A stretch of 64,000 nt of DNA, from NCBI RefSeq assembly GCF_009689985.1, contig NZ_QBAW01000001.1, positions 62,001 to 126,000 on the forward strand, written 5' to 3'. Below the pieces are notes generated by a model. That model was given only the letters and a program-made list of their open reading frames with translations, ran no database searches and was not told the origin of the DNA. Positions 45,578-54,990 of the stretch are shown one piece after another (positions within the stretch are counted from its first letter, which is position 1; every line of letters starts with the position of its first letter). Source of the DNA: Helicobacter pylori. Lineage in GTDB: Bacteria > Campylobacterota > Campylobacteria > Campylobacterales > Helicobacteraceae. The position numbers and the translations under genes were made by a program.

Positions 45578-48103
45578 TTAGAAAGTGTAGTTCAAATACG
45601 CTGTAACTGACCTTCCAGGTGCAGGTTGCAAGCCTGCAGGGCTAGAACCAATCCCTGTAAAATAATACTTCATGTTGAAGATATTATTGACTTGCAAACT
45701 TCCTGTAACTCTGTGTCTTCCGTTTTCCCAGAAAATTTGGCTCACTTGGATATTCCACACCCAATACCAAGGCAATAGCCCTTCATGTTGGGTCATACAC
45801 CAAGCTTCGCATTGATAACCGCTATTGAGAACGCTTTCATAGTTGTTCCCCCCACTATAATATTGCATCCCATAATAGCCTCCTGCCGCGCTGTTGCTAA
45901 TCCCGCTATAAGCGCGGCTATAAAAATAGCTAGAAATACCAATGGTGGTTTTATGCCAATTGTAACGAGCGTCAAGAATGAACTGGAAAGGGCTTACAAA
46001 AGGGAAATGCTTGTTATAGCTAGTCCCTTTTAGCACATCCCCATTCAAGTCTGTTAAAGGGCCATGGCTGGTTACACGAGTGTCAATGTAGTTGAAAGCG
46101 GCATGGAATTGCAACCCTCTAATAGGCCTATAATATAATTCCAACTCCACGCCTTGAGAATAGCCATTAATGGGGCGCACATTACCCTTCATAGGGCCGC
46201 TTGTATAGACTGAATACTGCCCGGTGGCAAAATCGCGTGCCCAAATCCTAAAATAGTCCGCATTGAAGCTAAACTTATCTTTATAGGTGTAGCGCGCTCC
46301 TGCTTCCACAGTGTCAAAGTGTTGGGTAAAATACTCCGCTCCTCCATAGCTCAAAACATCTAATTGAGGCGGGACAAAAGAGCGTTGGTAGTTAAAGTAG
46401 GTAAGCACATTGTGATCGCCTTGCACAGGGATAAAGCCAATGTTGGTTGAGGGCATCCAATTGTTCATGTGCTTGATTTTTCTTAAATCCTTCTCAGGGA
46501 TTTGCGCCCAGTTAGCCGCATTTTCGTTGTTGTATTGCACAAAAGCGTAGCGCAAACCAGGCACGATGAAAAAGCGCCCATCCCAAGCTTCAATGCGATC
46601 GCTCAAATAAACTGCTGTGTAATTGTTGCGCCAGTTATTCCAGTTTCTATAGACGCCATGCTTGATGTGGGGTTGCCAACCGCTCATCACATTAGCGCCC
46701 TCACACAAGAATCCTGCCCCCTCACCGCTCGTTTTGGTGGGGCATTCATTGGTGTTTAAGTATTGGCGTTGTAAAAAAGTGGTGGTCATGAAACGCAAGC
46801 CCATGATAAAGGTTTGCCTGACTTTCCCGGTATTGACGATCAAACTCACTTTAGGCTCAAAAGCGTTGTTGATGGAGCGCACAGGGTTTTCTACTTCTGC
46901 CCAACCATTGTAGTTGGTGGCATAATAAGGCACAGCCAAGTTATACCCTGCCGGGAGTCCTGCCGCCCTACATGCCGCTTCGCTAAAACAAGTAACCGTG
47001 TTAGCGCTATTGTAGCTGGAGCTTACCTGAAAGTCCCTAGTCATCAACTGCCCATAGTAAGTGAAGCTGAAAGTCCCGCCCACTTTGTCTAAATCCCCGA
47101 AGCGGTTTTCATACACAGCCCCAAAGCGTTGTGAGCGCCCGCCTTTTTGGTTGATAGGGCGTAAATTAGCGAAGCGGTTTATTTTGTAATCTTGCTCGCT
47201 GAGCGATCCTGGTTGAGCGATAGCAAAATCGTAGTATTGGTAATAGGCTTTAATCCCGTTGTTTTCGTTGATGTCATAGACTCCATCTAGCCAATAGTTT
47301 GAAATACTAGAGGGGCTATTGTCCCTAAAGCCTTGTCCTCTAACCCAGTTAGCTTGTGCTTGGATACCCACATGCTTATTGATCATCCCTCCACTCCTCA
47401 CATAAGTGTTATAGAGGAGATTATTGCCTAAAGACTTGATGAAAGAAGGATCGCCGGTTTTATCAGGGGGAGCGGCAAACCCGGCGTTTCTAGCCTTAGC
47501 CCAATAAGTGATCCTTTCAGCCGCTTGGTTTTCCCATTGAGTAGGGATAGGCTTAGTGATGATATTGACAATACCCCCATAAGTGTTAGGTCCGTATTGC
47601 ACGCTGCCCCCGCCTTTGATCACATCAATGCGATCAATGGCTTGAAAGGTAACGGGGAAAATGTCTAGCTCAATGTGAGCGTAGGGGGCCATATAAACAG
47701 GAATACCATTAACTAACATAAGCGTCGCATCGCTATGCCCTGAACCCCCAGCCCCAAAGCCACGGATTTGGATAGTAGGCATAGCCCCTACACCTGTCGC
47801 ATTCCTAATTTGCAGACCTGGGACATTCTGTAAAGCTTCTTCAATGCTTTGGTTAGCTTGTTGGGTGAGCGCTTTATTAGAGATCACCGTGCGGCTTCCT
47901 GTGTATTTTTTCACTTCTTCATCTTGCCAACTTTTAGGCGCGGTAATCCCGCTATAACCCAAATTGACTTGCCCAGAATAATCAGATTTATCCTTTTTCC
48001 CGGCAGTAGAAACCTTGCCTAAAGTGTAGTCTTTATCTTTAGCGAACAAAGACTCTTGGCAAATTAAGCTGGCAGTTAAAGCCAACAGAACTTTTTTATG
48101 CAA
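45578..48103 (-). CDS. fecA3: TonB-dependent outer membrane receptor FecA3
   Basis: 841 residues with signal peptide (residues 1-~21), TonB-dependent plug (RTVISNKALTQQANQSIEE, then a LQIRGFGAGGSG-type segment, GIPVYMAPYAHIELDIFPV, IDVIKGGGSVQYGPNTYGG) and a 22-strand-type beta barrel ending YLNYTF. FecA-type receptor; in H. pylori FecA3 (HP1400) is controlled by NikR and linked to nickel uptake. A candidate NikR operator is present upstream. The minus-strand gene converges on the metallopeptidase gene. Confidence 0.92.
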   Translation of the reverse strand: MHKKVLLALTASLICQESLFAKDKDYTLGKVSTAGKKDKSDYSGQVNLGYSGITAPKSWQDEEVKKYTGSRTVISNKALTQQANQSIEEALQNVPGLQIRNATGVGAMPTIQIRGFGAGGSGHSDATLMLVNGIPVYMAPYAHIELDIFPVTFQAIDRIDVIKGGGSVQYGPNTYGGIVNIITKPIPTQWENQAAERITYWAKARNAGFAAPPDKTGDPSFIKSLGNNLLYNTYVRSGGMINKHVGIQAQANWVRGQGFRDNSPSSISNYWLDGVYDINENNGIKAYYQYYDFAIAQPGSLSEQDYKINRFANLRPINQKGGRSQRFGAVYENRFGDLDKVGGTFSFTYYGQLMTRDFQVSSSYNSANTVTCFSEAACRAAGLPAGYNLAVPYYATNYNGWAEVENPVRSINNAFEPKVSLIVNTGKVRQTFIMGLRFMTTTFLQRQYLNTNECPTKTSGEGAGFLCEGANVMSGWQPHIKHGVYRNWNNWRNNYTAVYLSDRIEAWDGRFFIVPGLRYAFVQYNNENAANWAQIPEKDLRKIKHMNNWMPSTNIGFIPVQGDHNVLTYFNYQRSFVPPQLDVLSYGGAEYFTQHFDTVEAGARYTYKDKFSFNADYFRIWARDFATGQYSVYTSGPMKGNVRPINGYSQGVELELYYRPIRGLQFHAAFNYIDTRVTSHGPLTDLNGDVLKGTSYNKHFPFVSPFQFILDARYNWHKTTIGISSYFYSRAYSGISNSAAGGYYGMQYYSGGNNYESVLNSGYQCEAWCMTQHEGLLPWYWVWNIQVSQIFWENGRHRVTGSLQVNNIFNMKYYFTGIGSSPAGLQPAPGRSVTAYLNYTF

Positions 48104-48185
48104 CGCAAACTCCTTATGTTTCGAGATTAAAAAATGGTTTAAATTTTTTAAGTAAAATCACGCTAATGAGAATGCAAGTATTAGG

Positions 48186-48210
48186 TAATAAAAACAAAAA
48201 AAACTTAATA
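48186..48210 (-). promoter_or_regulatory. candidate NikR operator for fecA3
   Basis: TAATA (48186-48190), 15 bases, TAATA (48206-48210) on the plus strand; this matches TRWYA-N15-TRWYA, the form quoted for H. pylori NikR sites, with exact spacing. It lies 83-107 bases before the fecA3 start codon (48103), where a repressor could block its promoter. fecA3 is a known NikR target. Confidence 0.6.
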
Positions 48211-48240
48211 AGAATTTTACATTAATCTCCCATGAAAATC

Positions 48241-48254
48241 TTTTTTTTTTTTTT
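48241..48254. repeat. T14 tract upstream of fecA3
   Basis: Fourteen consecutive T (A on the fecA3 strand), 138-151 bases upstream of the fecA3 start, next to a direct GATTTTGCT repeat. Homopolymers of this length in H. pylori promoters often vary in length and change expression. Confidence 0.75.
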
Positions 48255-48394
48255 GATTTTGCTGATTTTGCTCAATCTCTAGTGAAAAATTCCCATTTTG
48301 ACACACAACGAGCCTATATGCGCTCTCAAAACACACAAAACATTCTTTGACGCTAAAAGCGGGTTAACTTTTTATCGTTGTGTTTGAAAAGCGA

Positions 48395-49363
48395 TCAGCG
48401 ACTCATTGTAAAAGATGGCTTCTTGTCTTTAATTTTACAGCTATTAATGATGAGATCTAAGATCTCTAAAACCTGCTTTTCTTCTTCGTCGGTGTGTTTT
48501 GCACTCACCGTGGGGTTGTATTCGGTTACTTCAACGGCTCTTAATCTGTCTTTAAAACTTTCTAAAAGCAAGCCCAGTAATTGCTTTAACTCATCAAAGC
48601 TCAGCCCGTTGTTTTCACGCACGCCAGTAGAAGTGAAAAGCTTGCCATCCATAATGTCTAAATCCAAACTGAGATAAATAATATCCACCGCTTTTAATAA
48701 TTCTTTGGTTTTTTGAACCACTTCTTGCATGTTTTCTCTTATCGCTTCCACGCTAAATAAAGGGATTTGCAATTCCTTAATCACATCTCTCTCGCTCTGT
48801 TCGGTGCTTCTTACCCCAAAATACACCAAACATTTAGGATCAATTTCTAACCCTCCCTTTTCTAACCCCAAAGAGCAGAGCTTTTGCCATGCCTTCTCTT
48901 CGCTCTCACTCATGCGATTGAACCCGCTACGGACACGATTTAAAACCATGCCCAAAGGCATGCCGTGGATATGCTTTGAATCGCTGTCATAAGCCGTATG
49001 AATATCCGCATGCGCGTCTAAATACAAAATCCCTATTTTTTTGTCCTTATGAACGCTCCTAAAGGCTTGGAAAATCCCAAACATGTTCGCATGCTCTGAG
49101 CTTAAAATCAAAGGAAATTCTTTTTTCTCAAACACTTCTCGCATGCAAGGGATCAAATTTTCTTTACAAAAAAGGTAGTAATCTTCAAAATTCTTAGCGT
49201 ATCTAAACTCTTTATAAAGCACGCACCGCTCTTGAATGATTGTTTGCATGCCTTTAATCACATCGCCGTGCGTTGTGCTTAAGGCTTCTCTCAAACGCCT
49301 AACCCCTTTATCGGTGCCTCTTTTTGACGCTCCTAATTCCGCTTCCAATCCTATTAAAATCAT
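48395..49363 (-). CDS. rocF: arginase
   Basis: 322 residues, ureohydrolase metal sites: GILYLDAHADIHT and SLDLDIMDGKLFTSTGVRE, where the second site uses the DxD pattern (D-L-D) of the two-manganese (or cobalt in H. pylori) centre, plus LSSEHANMFG near the first. Hydrolyses arginine to ornithine and urea, feeding urease and depleting host arginine. It lies 12 bases after the permease gene on the same strand. Corresponds to HP1399. Confidence 0.95.
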   Translation of the reverse strand: MILIGLEAELGASKRGTDKGVRRLREALSTTHGDVIKGMQTIIQERCVLYKEFRYAKNFEDYYLFCKENLIPCMREVFEKKEFPLILSSEHANMFGIFQAFRSVHKDKKIGILYLDAHADIHTAYDSDSKHIHGMPLGMVLNRVRSGFNRMSESEEKAWQKLCSLGLEKGGLEIDPKCLVYFGVRSTEQSERDVIKELQIPLFSVEAIRENMQEVVQKTKELLKAVDIIYLSLDLDIMDGKLFTSTGVRENNGLSFDELKQLLGLLLESFKDRLRAVEVTEYNPTVSAKHTDEEEKQVLEILDLIINSCKIKDKKPSFTMSR

Positions 49364-49375
49364 TTTATAACTCCT

Positions 49376-50803
49376 TTAAATTCCTTTTTCTTGCTGATAG
49401 CCCCATTTGTCTTTACTCAAATAATACGCCCCATAGCAAAGCCCCATAAACACCAGCGTGAGATACCCTCCAATGCGTTCATTTGCATCCATATACGCCC
49501 CTATAAGCCCCACCAAACATCCGCTGATGCCAATGATTTGGATCAAGGGATTAAGAGGGGCTTTATAAGGAAGATCTTTTAAGAATTTTCCCAAAGCCAG
49601 ATACTCTTTCCTGAAGCGGTATTGCGCTACACTGATACTGATCCATACAATAATCACCATAAAACTCACCACATTGATCAAGCTTGCCATGATTTTTTCT
49701 GGTGCAAACGCTTCGGTAAGCATGCCAATAAGTGTAACCCCTAAAGATAAATACAAAGCATAAGTGGGCGTGCCAGAAGCGTTAAGTTTAGCAAAAAGGG
49801 GGAAAAACATCTTTTTTTGGCTTAAGCCATAAATCATCCTCCCTGAAGCGTATAGCCCAGAATTAGCGGTGGATAAAATCGCAGTGACAATGACAAAATT
49901 CATAATATCTGCCGCATAAGGGATGCCCACGCCCAAAAAGGGTAAGGGGATTTTTTCTAAAGCGCTCACAAAAGGGCTTTGCGTCAAACCACTATCCGTC
50001 ATGGGCAAAAACACCGATACCACAAACACCGCCCCTAAAAAGAAAAACACGATCCGCCATAAAGTCGCTTTAATCGCTTTAGGCATGACTTTTTTCGCGT
50101 CTTTAGTTTCTCCTGCTGCAACGCCGATAATCTCTGTGCCCGTGTAAGCAAAAATCACCGCTAAAATCGCTCCAAAGAACGCTCCCACGCCTTTAGGGAA
50201 AAAGCCTTTTTCTAGCCCTTGAGTCTCCCCGTTAAAATAGAAATTAGCGAACACGCCTTCAAAACCATGCAAATAAAACGAATAAACAATGCCAATGCAC
50301 CCAAGCACAATAAACACAAAGACCGCTAAAACTTTGATGGTGCTGAGCAAAAATTCGCCTGTGGCAAAAATTTTAACCGAAAAGAAATTCAACAAAAATA
50401 AAAGCACAATGCATGCGATGACCCACACATACACAGGAATAGTCGGGAACCATCGTTGCATAAGCAAGCCTATGGCGATGTATTCCACGGCCACGGTTAA
50501 AACCCAGCTCAGCCAATACATCCAAAAGACCATATACCCTGTGCTTGGGTTAATAAAACGGCTCGCATAATCCCCAAAACTCCCTGTAGTGGGATACACG
50601 CTCGCTAATTCCCCCAAAGATAAAACAATAGAATAGACAATAATCCCTCCAATCAAATACGCTAAAAGCGTGGCTAAAGGCCCTGCGCTAGCGATATTCC
50701 CCCCTGTGCCTACAAAAAGCCCGGTGCCAATCGTTCCCCCTAAAGCGATCATCATCAATTGGTTGAAGCTAATGTCCCTGCTTAAAGTCGTGTTGTCTTT
50801 CAT
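49376..50803 (-). CDS. rocE: amino acid permease (APC family, RocE-like)
   Basis: 475 residues with about twelve membrane helices. N-terminal LMMIALGGTIGTGLFVGTG (helix 1 unwound GxG substrate region) is the APC family signature, followed by the SASxLxxYxIGG-like helix 2 as AGPLATLLAYLIGGIIVYS. Next to arginase and an alanine dehydrogenase, an arginine/ornithine or neutral amino acid import function is likely. In strain 26695 numbering a RocE-like gene has the number HP1017, far away, so this location is noteworthy. Confidence 0.8.
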   Translation of the reverse strand: MKDNTTLSRDISFNQLMMIALGGTIGTGLFVGTGGNIASAGPLATLLAYLIGGIIVYSIVLSLGELASVYPTTGSFGDYASRFINPSTGYMVFWMYWLSWVLTVAVEYIAIGLLMQRWFPTIPVYVWVIACIVLLFLLNFFSVKIFATGEFLLSTIKVLAVFVFIVLGCIGIVYSFYLHGFEGVFANFYFNGETQGLEKGFFPKGVGAFFGAILAVIFAYTGTEIIGVAAGETKDAKKVMPKAIKATLWRIVFFFLGAVFVVSVFLPMTDSGLTQSPFVSALEKIPLPFLGVGIPYAADIMNFVIVTAILSTANSGLYASGRMIYGLSQKKMFFPLFAKLNASGTPTYALYLSLGVTLIGMLTEAFAPEKIMASLINVVSFMVIIVWISISVAQYRFRKEYLALGKFLKDLPYKAPLNPLIQIIGISGCLVGLIGAYMDANERIGGYLTLVFMGLCYGAYYLSKDKWGYQQEKGI

Positions 50804-50965
50804 AAACGCATCCTTTAATCGTTAGGTAAATTCTATTTTAAATCCCAACCAACAATTACAAAATAATAAGAAAATGAATAACAAACAAAATGAATTCTAT
50901 TGTGTAAAAGGGTAATACTATTTAGCTTTTTAAAAGAAAGATACCCAATCGTTTAATGGAGTGAG

Positions 50966-50971
50966 TATAAT
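50966..50971 (+). promoter_or_regulatory. TATAAT -10 box for alanine dehydrogenase
   Basis: GTGAGTATAATC, 32 bases before the ATG at 51003 with AAGGA before the start. It lies in the divergent region between the permease and the dehydrogenase. Confidence 0.5.
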
Positions 50972-51002
50972 CATAACTGACACTACTATTTAAAGGATTA
51001 AC

Positions 51003-52145
51003 ATGACTATTGGGCTAGTCAAAGAAAGCATGGATTTAGAATCACGAGTGGCTTTGGTACCTGATGATGTGGCGCTAATCACTCAAAAGGGCGTGGGGGT
51101 TTTAGTGGAAAATCATGCCGGCACTAATAGCGGTTATAGTAACGAAGCGTATGAGAGCGTGGGGGCTAAAATCGTGGATTCTAAAACAGCGTGGGGGCAG
51201 GATTTGGTGGTCAAATGCAAAGAACCTTTAGAGCATGAATACCCTTTGTTGAAAGAAAAAGCCACGCTGTTTAGTTATTTGGATCTAGCGTATCAAAAAA
51301 GCTTGTGCGAAATGTTTATAGATAAAAAAATCACTTCCATTTGCACTGAAACCATTGCCGGGCCTAAAAACGACTACCCTATTTTAGCACCTATGAGCGT
51401 GGTGGCTGGGAGGTTGGCTGCGCATTTAATCCAGCATTATTTACTGGCTTTAGAGCATGTTAAGGGCTTTATGGGTAAGGGGGTCATGCTTGGGGGGTTA
51501 TCGGGTGCACAAAGGGCTAAAATTGTCGTGGTTGGGGGCGGTGTGGTTGGCATGGAGAGCGCGAAAGTGTTGAGCCAAATGGGGGCTAAAGTAACGATTT
51601 TAGAATTAGACTACGCTAAATTGCAAAACCACCCCTATTACCATTTGTATGATTTAGAAGTTTTAAGCGTGAATGAAGCCAATATCATTCAGGCTTTAAG
51701 CGGAGCGGTGGGGCTAGTGGGAGCGGTGTTAGTTACAGCGAGCCAAACCCCTAAAGTGATCTTAAGAAGGCATTTAAAACGCATGCAAAAACAAGGGGTA
51801 GTGATAGATGTGGCTTGCGATTTAGGGGGGTGCATAGAAACCATACACCAAACAAGCCATTCTAACCCGGTGTATGTGGAAGAGGGTTTGTTGCATTATG
51901 GCGTGCCTAACATGCCAGGGATTGCCGCTAAAACAAGCTCTGTAGCTTATAGCCATGCGAGCGTGCCGTATTTGTTGTATTATTTAGAGCATGGCTTGAA
52001 AGGCTTTTTAAAAGCCAACACCAAAATCGTGGCAAACACCCTTGGAGGCTTGAGCGCTTATAACGGCTATATCACCCAAGAAGGCATCGCTAAAGCTTTC
52101 AATCTAGCGTTTAAATCGCCTTTAGAGGTTTTAAAAGAGCTTTAA
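51003..52145 (+). CDS. ald: alanine dehydrogenase-like protein with an altered catalytic site
   Basis: 380 residues with the Ald fold: R15 in ESMDLESRVAL, KCKEPLEHEYPLL (KxKEP), Rossmann motif KIVVVGGGVVGMESAKVL, and DVACDLGGCIETIHQTSH with the catalytic Asp. The catalytic histidine of the YLHLA motif is Asp here (SYLDLA, Asp94). It would interconvert alanine and pyruvate with NAD. Divergent from permease and arginase, forming an amino-acid use cluster. Corresponds to HP1398. Activity should be viewed with caution. Confidence 0.85.
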   Translation: MTIGLVKESMDLESRVALVPDDVALITQKGVGVLVENHAGTNSGYSNEAYESVGAKIVDSKTAWGQDLVVKCKEPLEHEYPLLKEKATLFSYLDLAYQKSLCEMFIDKKITSICTETIAGPKNDYPILAPMSVVAGRLAAHLIQHYLLALEHVKGFMGKGVMLGGLSGAQRAKIVVVGGGVVGMESAKVLSQMGAKVTILELDYAKLQNHPYYHLYDLEVLSVNEANIIQALSGAVGLVGAVLVTASQTPKVILRRHLKRMQKQGVVIDVACDLGGCIETIHQTSHSNPVYVEEGLLHYGVPNMPGIAAKTSSVAYSHASVPYLLYYLEHGLKGFLKANTKIVANTLGGLSAYNGYITQEGIAKAFNLAFKSPLEVLKEL

Positions 52146-52229
52146 AAATAGGCTGTAAAAAAGGGCATGGCGATAAACCATGCGTCTTAATGCGTGGAAA
52201 TATTTCAAAAAAAAAACACTTTTTAATGT

Positions 52230-52235
52230 TATAAT
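52230..52235 (+). promoter_or_regulatory. extended -10 (TGTTATAAT) for the DUF262 gene
   Basis: TG-T-TATAAT, 28 bases before the ATG at 52263, preceded by an A10 run (52207-52216). The same extended -10 drives the structured RNA at 39.2 kb. Confidence 0.5.
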
Positions 52236-52262
52236 CCATTCAAAACACGCAAAGGGGTTTTT

Positions 52263-54066
52263 ATGGCAAACGAAAGCATTGAAGGCAAGGCCTATCAATT
52301 AAAAGATATTTTAGCTACAGAACTTAGTGCTTATTACCAAATCCCTACCTACCAACGCCCTTACCAATGGACAGAAAAAAACTGCGAAAAGCTTTTAGAC
52401 GATTTGTTTTCTAGCTATGAATATAAAGAAAGCGATTATTTTTGCGGTTCATTAGTTTTAATCGCAATTGACATAGATTCCAAAACCAACGCTACAACCT
52501 ATGACATTGTAGATGGCCAGCAACGCTTAAGCACTTTCATTCTGCTTGCAAAAGTTTTAGTTACTCTCTATGATAAAGTTTTAAACGATAAAGTTTTAAA
52601 CAAAACTAGCAGAGATTTTTTAGAAAAGAGTTTGGGCGATACTGATGGAGAAAAAAGAAAGCGGTTGATTTTTGATACTATAGGGCTTAACGCTGAAAAA
52701 GATTTTCAAAATGCCTTAGATTTTTTTGACGATCTTGATGCAAGCAAGGGTGAGAATAGCAAGAGCAACGACCCAAGCAAGGGTAAGAACAGCTACTTGA
52801 AAAATGCGATTTGTTTAAAAAACTATCTTGAAAAGAAAGAGATTGAGAACATTAACGATTTCATTAGATGGCTGTATCTTAAGGTCATATTTATCAAAAC
52901 CACTTGCTCCAATATAAGTATGGCGTTAAGGATTTTTGGTGTTTTAAACGCTAGGGGTTTGCCCTTGCATGCGATAGATGTTTTTAAGGTGGAGTTGTTA
53001 AAAAACTCGCTAAAGAAAAGGATCAAGAAGAGTTTGTATCTCGGTGGAATGACTTGTATCAAAAATGCTTGGATAATGAGTTAAAAATTCTAAAGGATTT
53101 AGAAAAAAAGAAAAAAAGAAAAAAAGAAAAGAGAAAAAACAAGATAGAAATGCCGCAGAAACATTGTTCAGTTGGTATTTAGACTATCTTAATCCGGTAA
53201 CTGGTGGGAAAAAAATGGAAGAAAGACTTGCCGATCAGTTTGAAAAGCTTGATAAAACCCCTTTAGAATACCTTAAGAGCGTAGAAGATTTTTACAACGC
53301 TTATTGTAAAATTTTGGAAATGTCGGATCGATACGCCCACTTGCTTTCTTATGTGGCTACGGATTCTTGGCGTGTCATTTTGTGCACCAGCATATTGCAC
53401 AACTATAGCCAAAGCGAGATAGAGACTTTAAAAGAATTGCTAGTCAAGTTTTATTACCAAAATTGGGTTGCAGAGCAAAAAGAGCCTAAAAAACAAACTA
53501 ATTGCAACATTATTAAAGCCCTAAAAGAAAAGAAAAGCGTAGAAGACATCGCTTCTATTGTGAAAAAATATTTAGATGAAAAAAATATCACGCAAAATTT
53601 TAGAGAAAAACTAAAAGATGACCATTTGTATGAAAAACACAAAAAAAGTTCAAAAAGTTCATGGCTCAGACCCATTCTCATTTTAGTGGAATATTTCATG
53701 AGCGATGATCCTAGACCTAAACGCATTCAAACGAACGATTTTCATGTTGAACACATCTTGCCTCAAAAGCCCGATCCCTCAAGCCAATGGGCGAAGGATT
53801 TTAGCGAAGAAGAAAGGGAGTGCTACACGCATTCTTTAGCCAACCTCACGCTTTTAGGGGGCAAGAAAAACAAAGAAGCTTCAAATTTGGATTTCAAAGA
53901 TAAAAAGAAAATCTACATGGGAGAAGAAAAGAAAACTTTTAGAGCGATGACTTGTTATGACACCACCAAAGACATTGCACACCATTACACAGAATGGACA
54001 CCCAAAAGCTTAGAAAAAAGAGAAAAAGAGCTGATTGAAATCATTGAGAGCGTTTTAACGCTCTAG
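52263..54066 (+). pseudogene. DUF262/DUF1524 (GmrSD-like) type IV restriction protein, frameshifted twice
   Basis: First frame 52263-53084: DUF262 domain with IPTYQRPYQWTEKNCEKLL and YDIVDGQQRLSTF (the conserved DGQQR motif). Frame is lost at A6 (53000-53005); one extra A would continue as AKEKDQEEFVSRW. A second break occurs in the GAAAAAAA repeat near 53102-53125. The last frame (53164-54066) carries DUF1524 with HVEHILPQKP (HNH-like His) and NLTLLGGKKN. The two domains together form GmrSD-type enzymes that restrict modified phage DNA. Corresponds to HP1396/HP1397. Confidence 0.75.
53102..53125 (+). repeat. three copies of the octamer GAAAAAAA
   Basis: Three perfect copies of an 8-bp unit, followed by GAAAAG, in a frameshifted DUF262/DUF1524 gene. 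Loss of one unit (8 bases) shifts the frame by the amount needed to join the DUF1524 frame. Eight is not a multiple of three, so copy-number change can switch frame. Confidence 0.85.
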
Positions 54067-54076
54067 GGACACGCCC

Positions 54077-54805
54077 CTAGAAAGTGAACACATAATTCAC
54101 ATACCATGAATACACGCGCCTAAACCCTATATCCAAATTTTTTGCAGTGATATAGGGGTTTTTCTTCAGCATGGGGAATTTCACGCCCGCTTCAATGCTA
54201 GAATGCTTTAAGATCCTTAAGCGAGCCCCCACATTGAATAAAAATTGGAAAGAAGTGGCTTTTTTGCTCACAAGGGCTTGCTCCACTAAAATACCCTCAA
54301 AGCTCGGTGTTGCCATAAGCCATGAATTGCCGGCTAATTGCACCCCACCAAAAGCCCCCAAACTCATGATGCCGTTATTGATGACATTGACCATCACATC
54401 CATAGCCCCCCCATAAGTGAGCATGTTTGGCTCAAAGGTTTTGGGATCGGCAATGTTTGTTAAACGATTGATTTCTTGTTTCCCAAGAATTTGACCTGCT
54501 ACTTGTGCCGCTTCGCTGTTATAGTTGGGGTTTTTAAGCCTAATAGAATTGGCATGGGCGTAGTCAAAAAACCCATAAAGGCGCAAGCCAAAGTGTTTTT
54601 CAAAGAAAAATTGATACCCTAAAAGCGCATCAAAGCCCTTGATAGTAGCGTTAGTGGCTTGTTTTTGAGAATTAATATCCGCATGCATTTGGGCTTGTCC
54701 TTGCAAATAACCCGCCCCTAAAAAAACGCCATTACCATCCATAGCTAGTAGCGTGCTCATAGACACAACCAAAGCTAACAAAGGTTTAGAAAAAAATCTA
54801 TTCAT
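54077..54805 (-). CDS. Hor-family outer membrane protein
   Basis: 242 residues with a signal peptide (residues 1-~21, STLLA) and a typical H. pylori Hor barrel: GNGVFLGAGYLQGQAQ, ALLGYQFFFEKHFGLRLYGF, FFDYAHANSIR, and a C-terminal RRVYSWYVNYVFTF, ending in Phe. The ...AQVAGQILGKQ... and ...ANGVQLAGNSW strand motifs are shared with the protein at 21338. It converges on the broken DUF262 gene. Corresponds to HP1395. Confidence 0.85.
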   Translation of the reverse strand: MNRFFSKPLLALVVSMSTLLAMDGNGVFLGAGYLQGQAQMHADINSQKQATNATIKGFDALLGYQFFFEKHFGLRLYGFFDYAHANSIRLKNPNYNSEAAQVAGQILGKQEINRLTNIADPKTFEPNMLTYGGAMDVMVNVINNGIMSLGAFGGVQLAGNSWLMATPSFEGILVEQALVSKKATSFQFLFNVGARLRILKHSSIEAGVKFPMLKKNPYITAKNLDIGFRRVYSWYVNYVFTF

Positions 54806-54990
54806 GTATGATTCCTTAACATAATGCTTACATTTTTAAAAAGAATACCCAAAAAACAATTAAAAACGATTAAAAAATGAAACATTAATAAAAATAAAAA
54901 CTTCTTATGAATTTCACATAAGATTAATAAAAAGCGGCTAAAACCCTTTTTTTTAAAATTTTGTTTCAAGCTTTAAGCTACAATATACGC

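Noticed and set aside
52165-52183. GCATGG-CGATAAA-CCATGC hairpin after ald
   Set aside because: Six-pair stem without a T-tract; weak as a terminator and not called.
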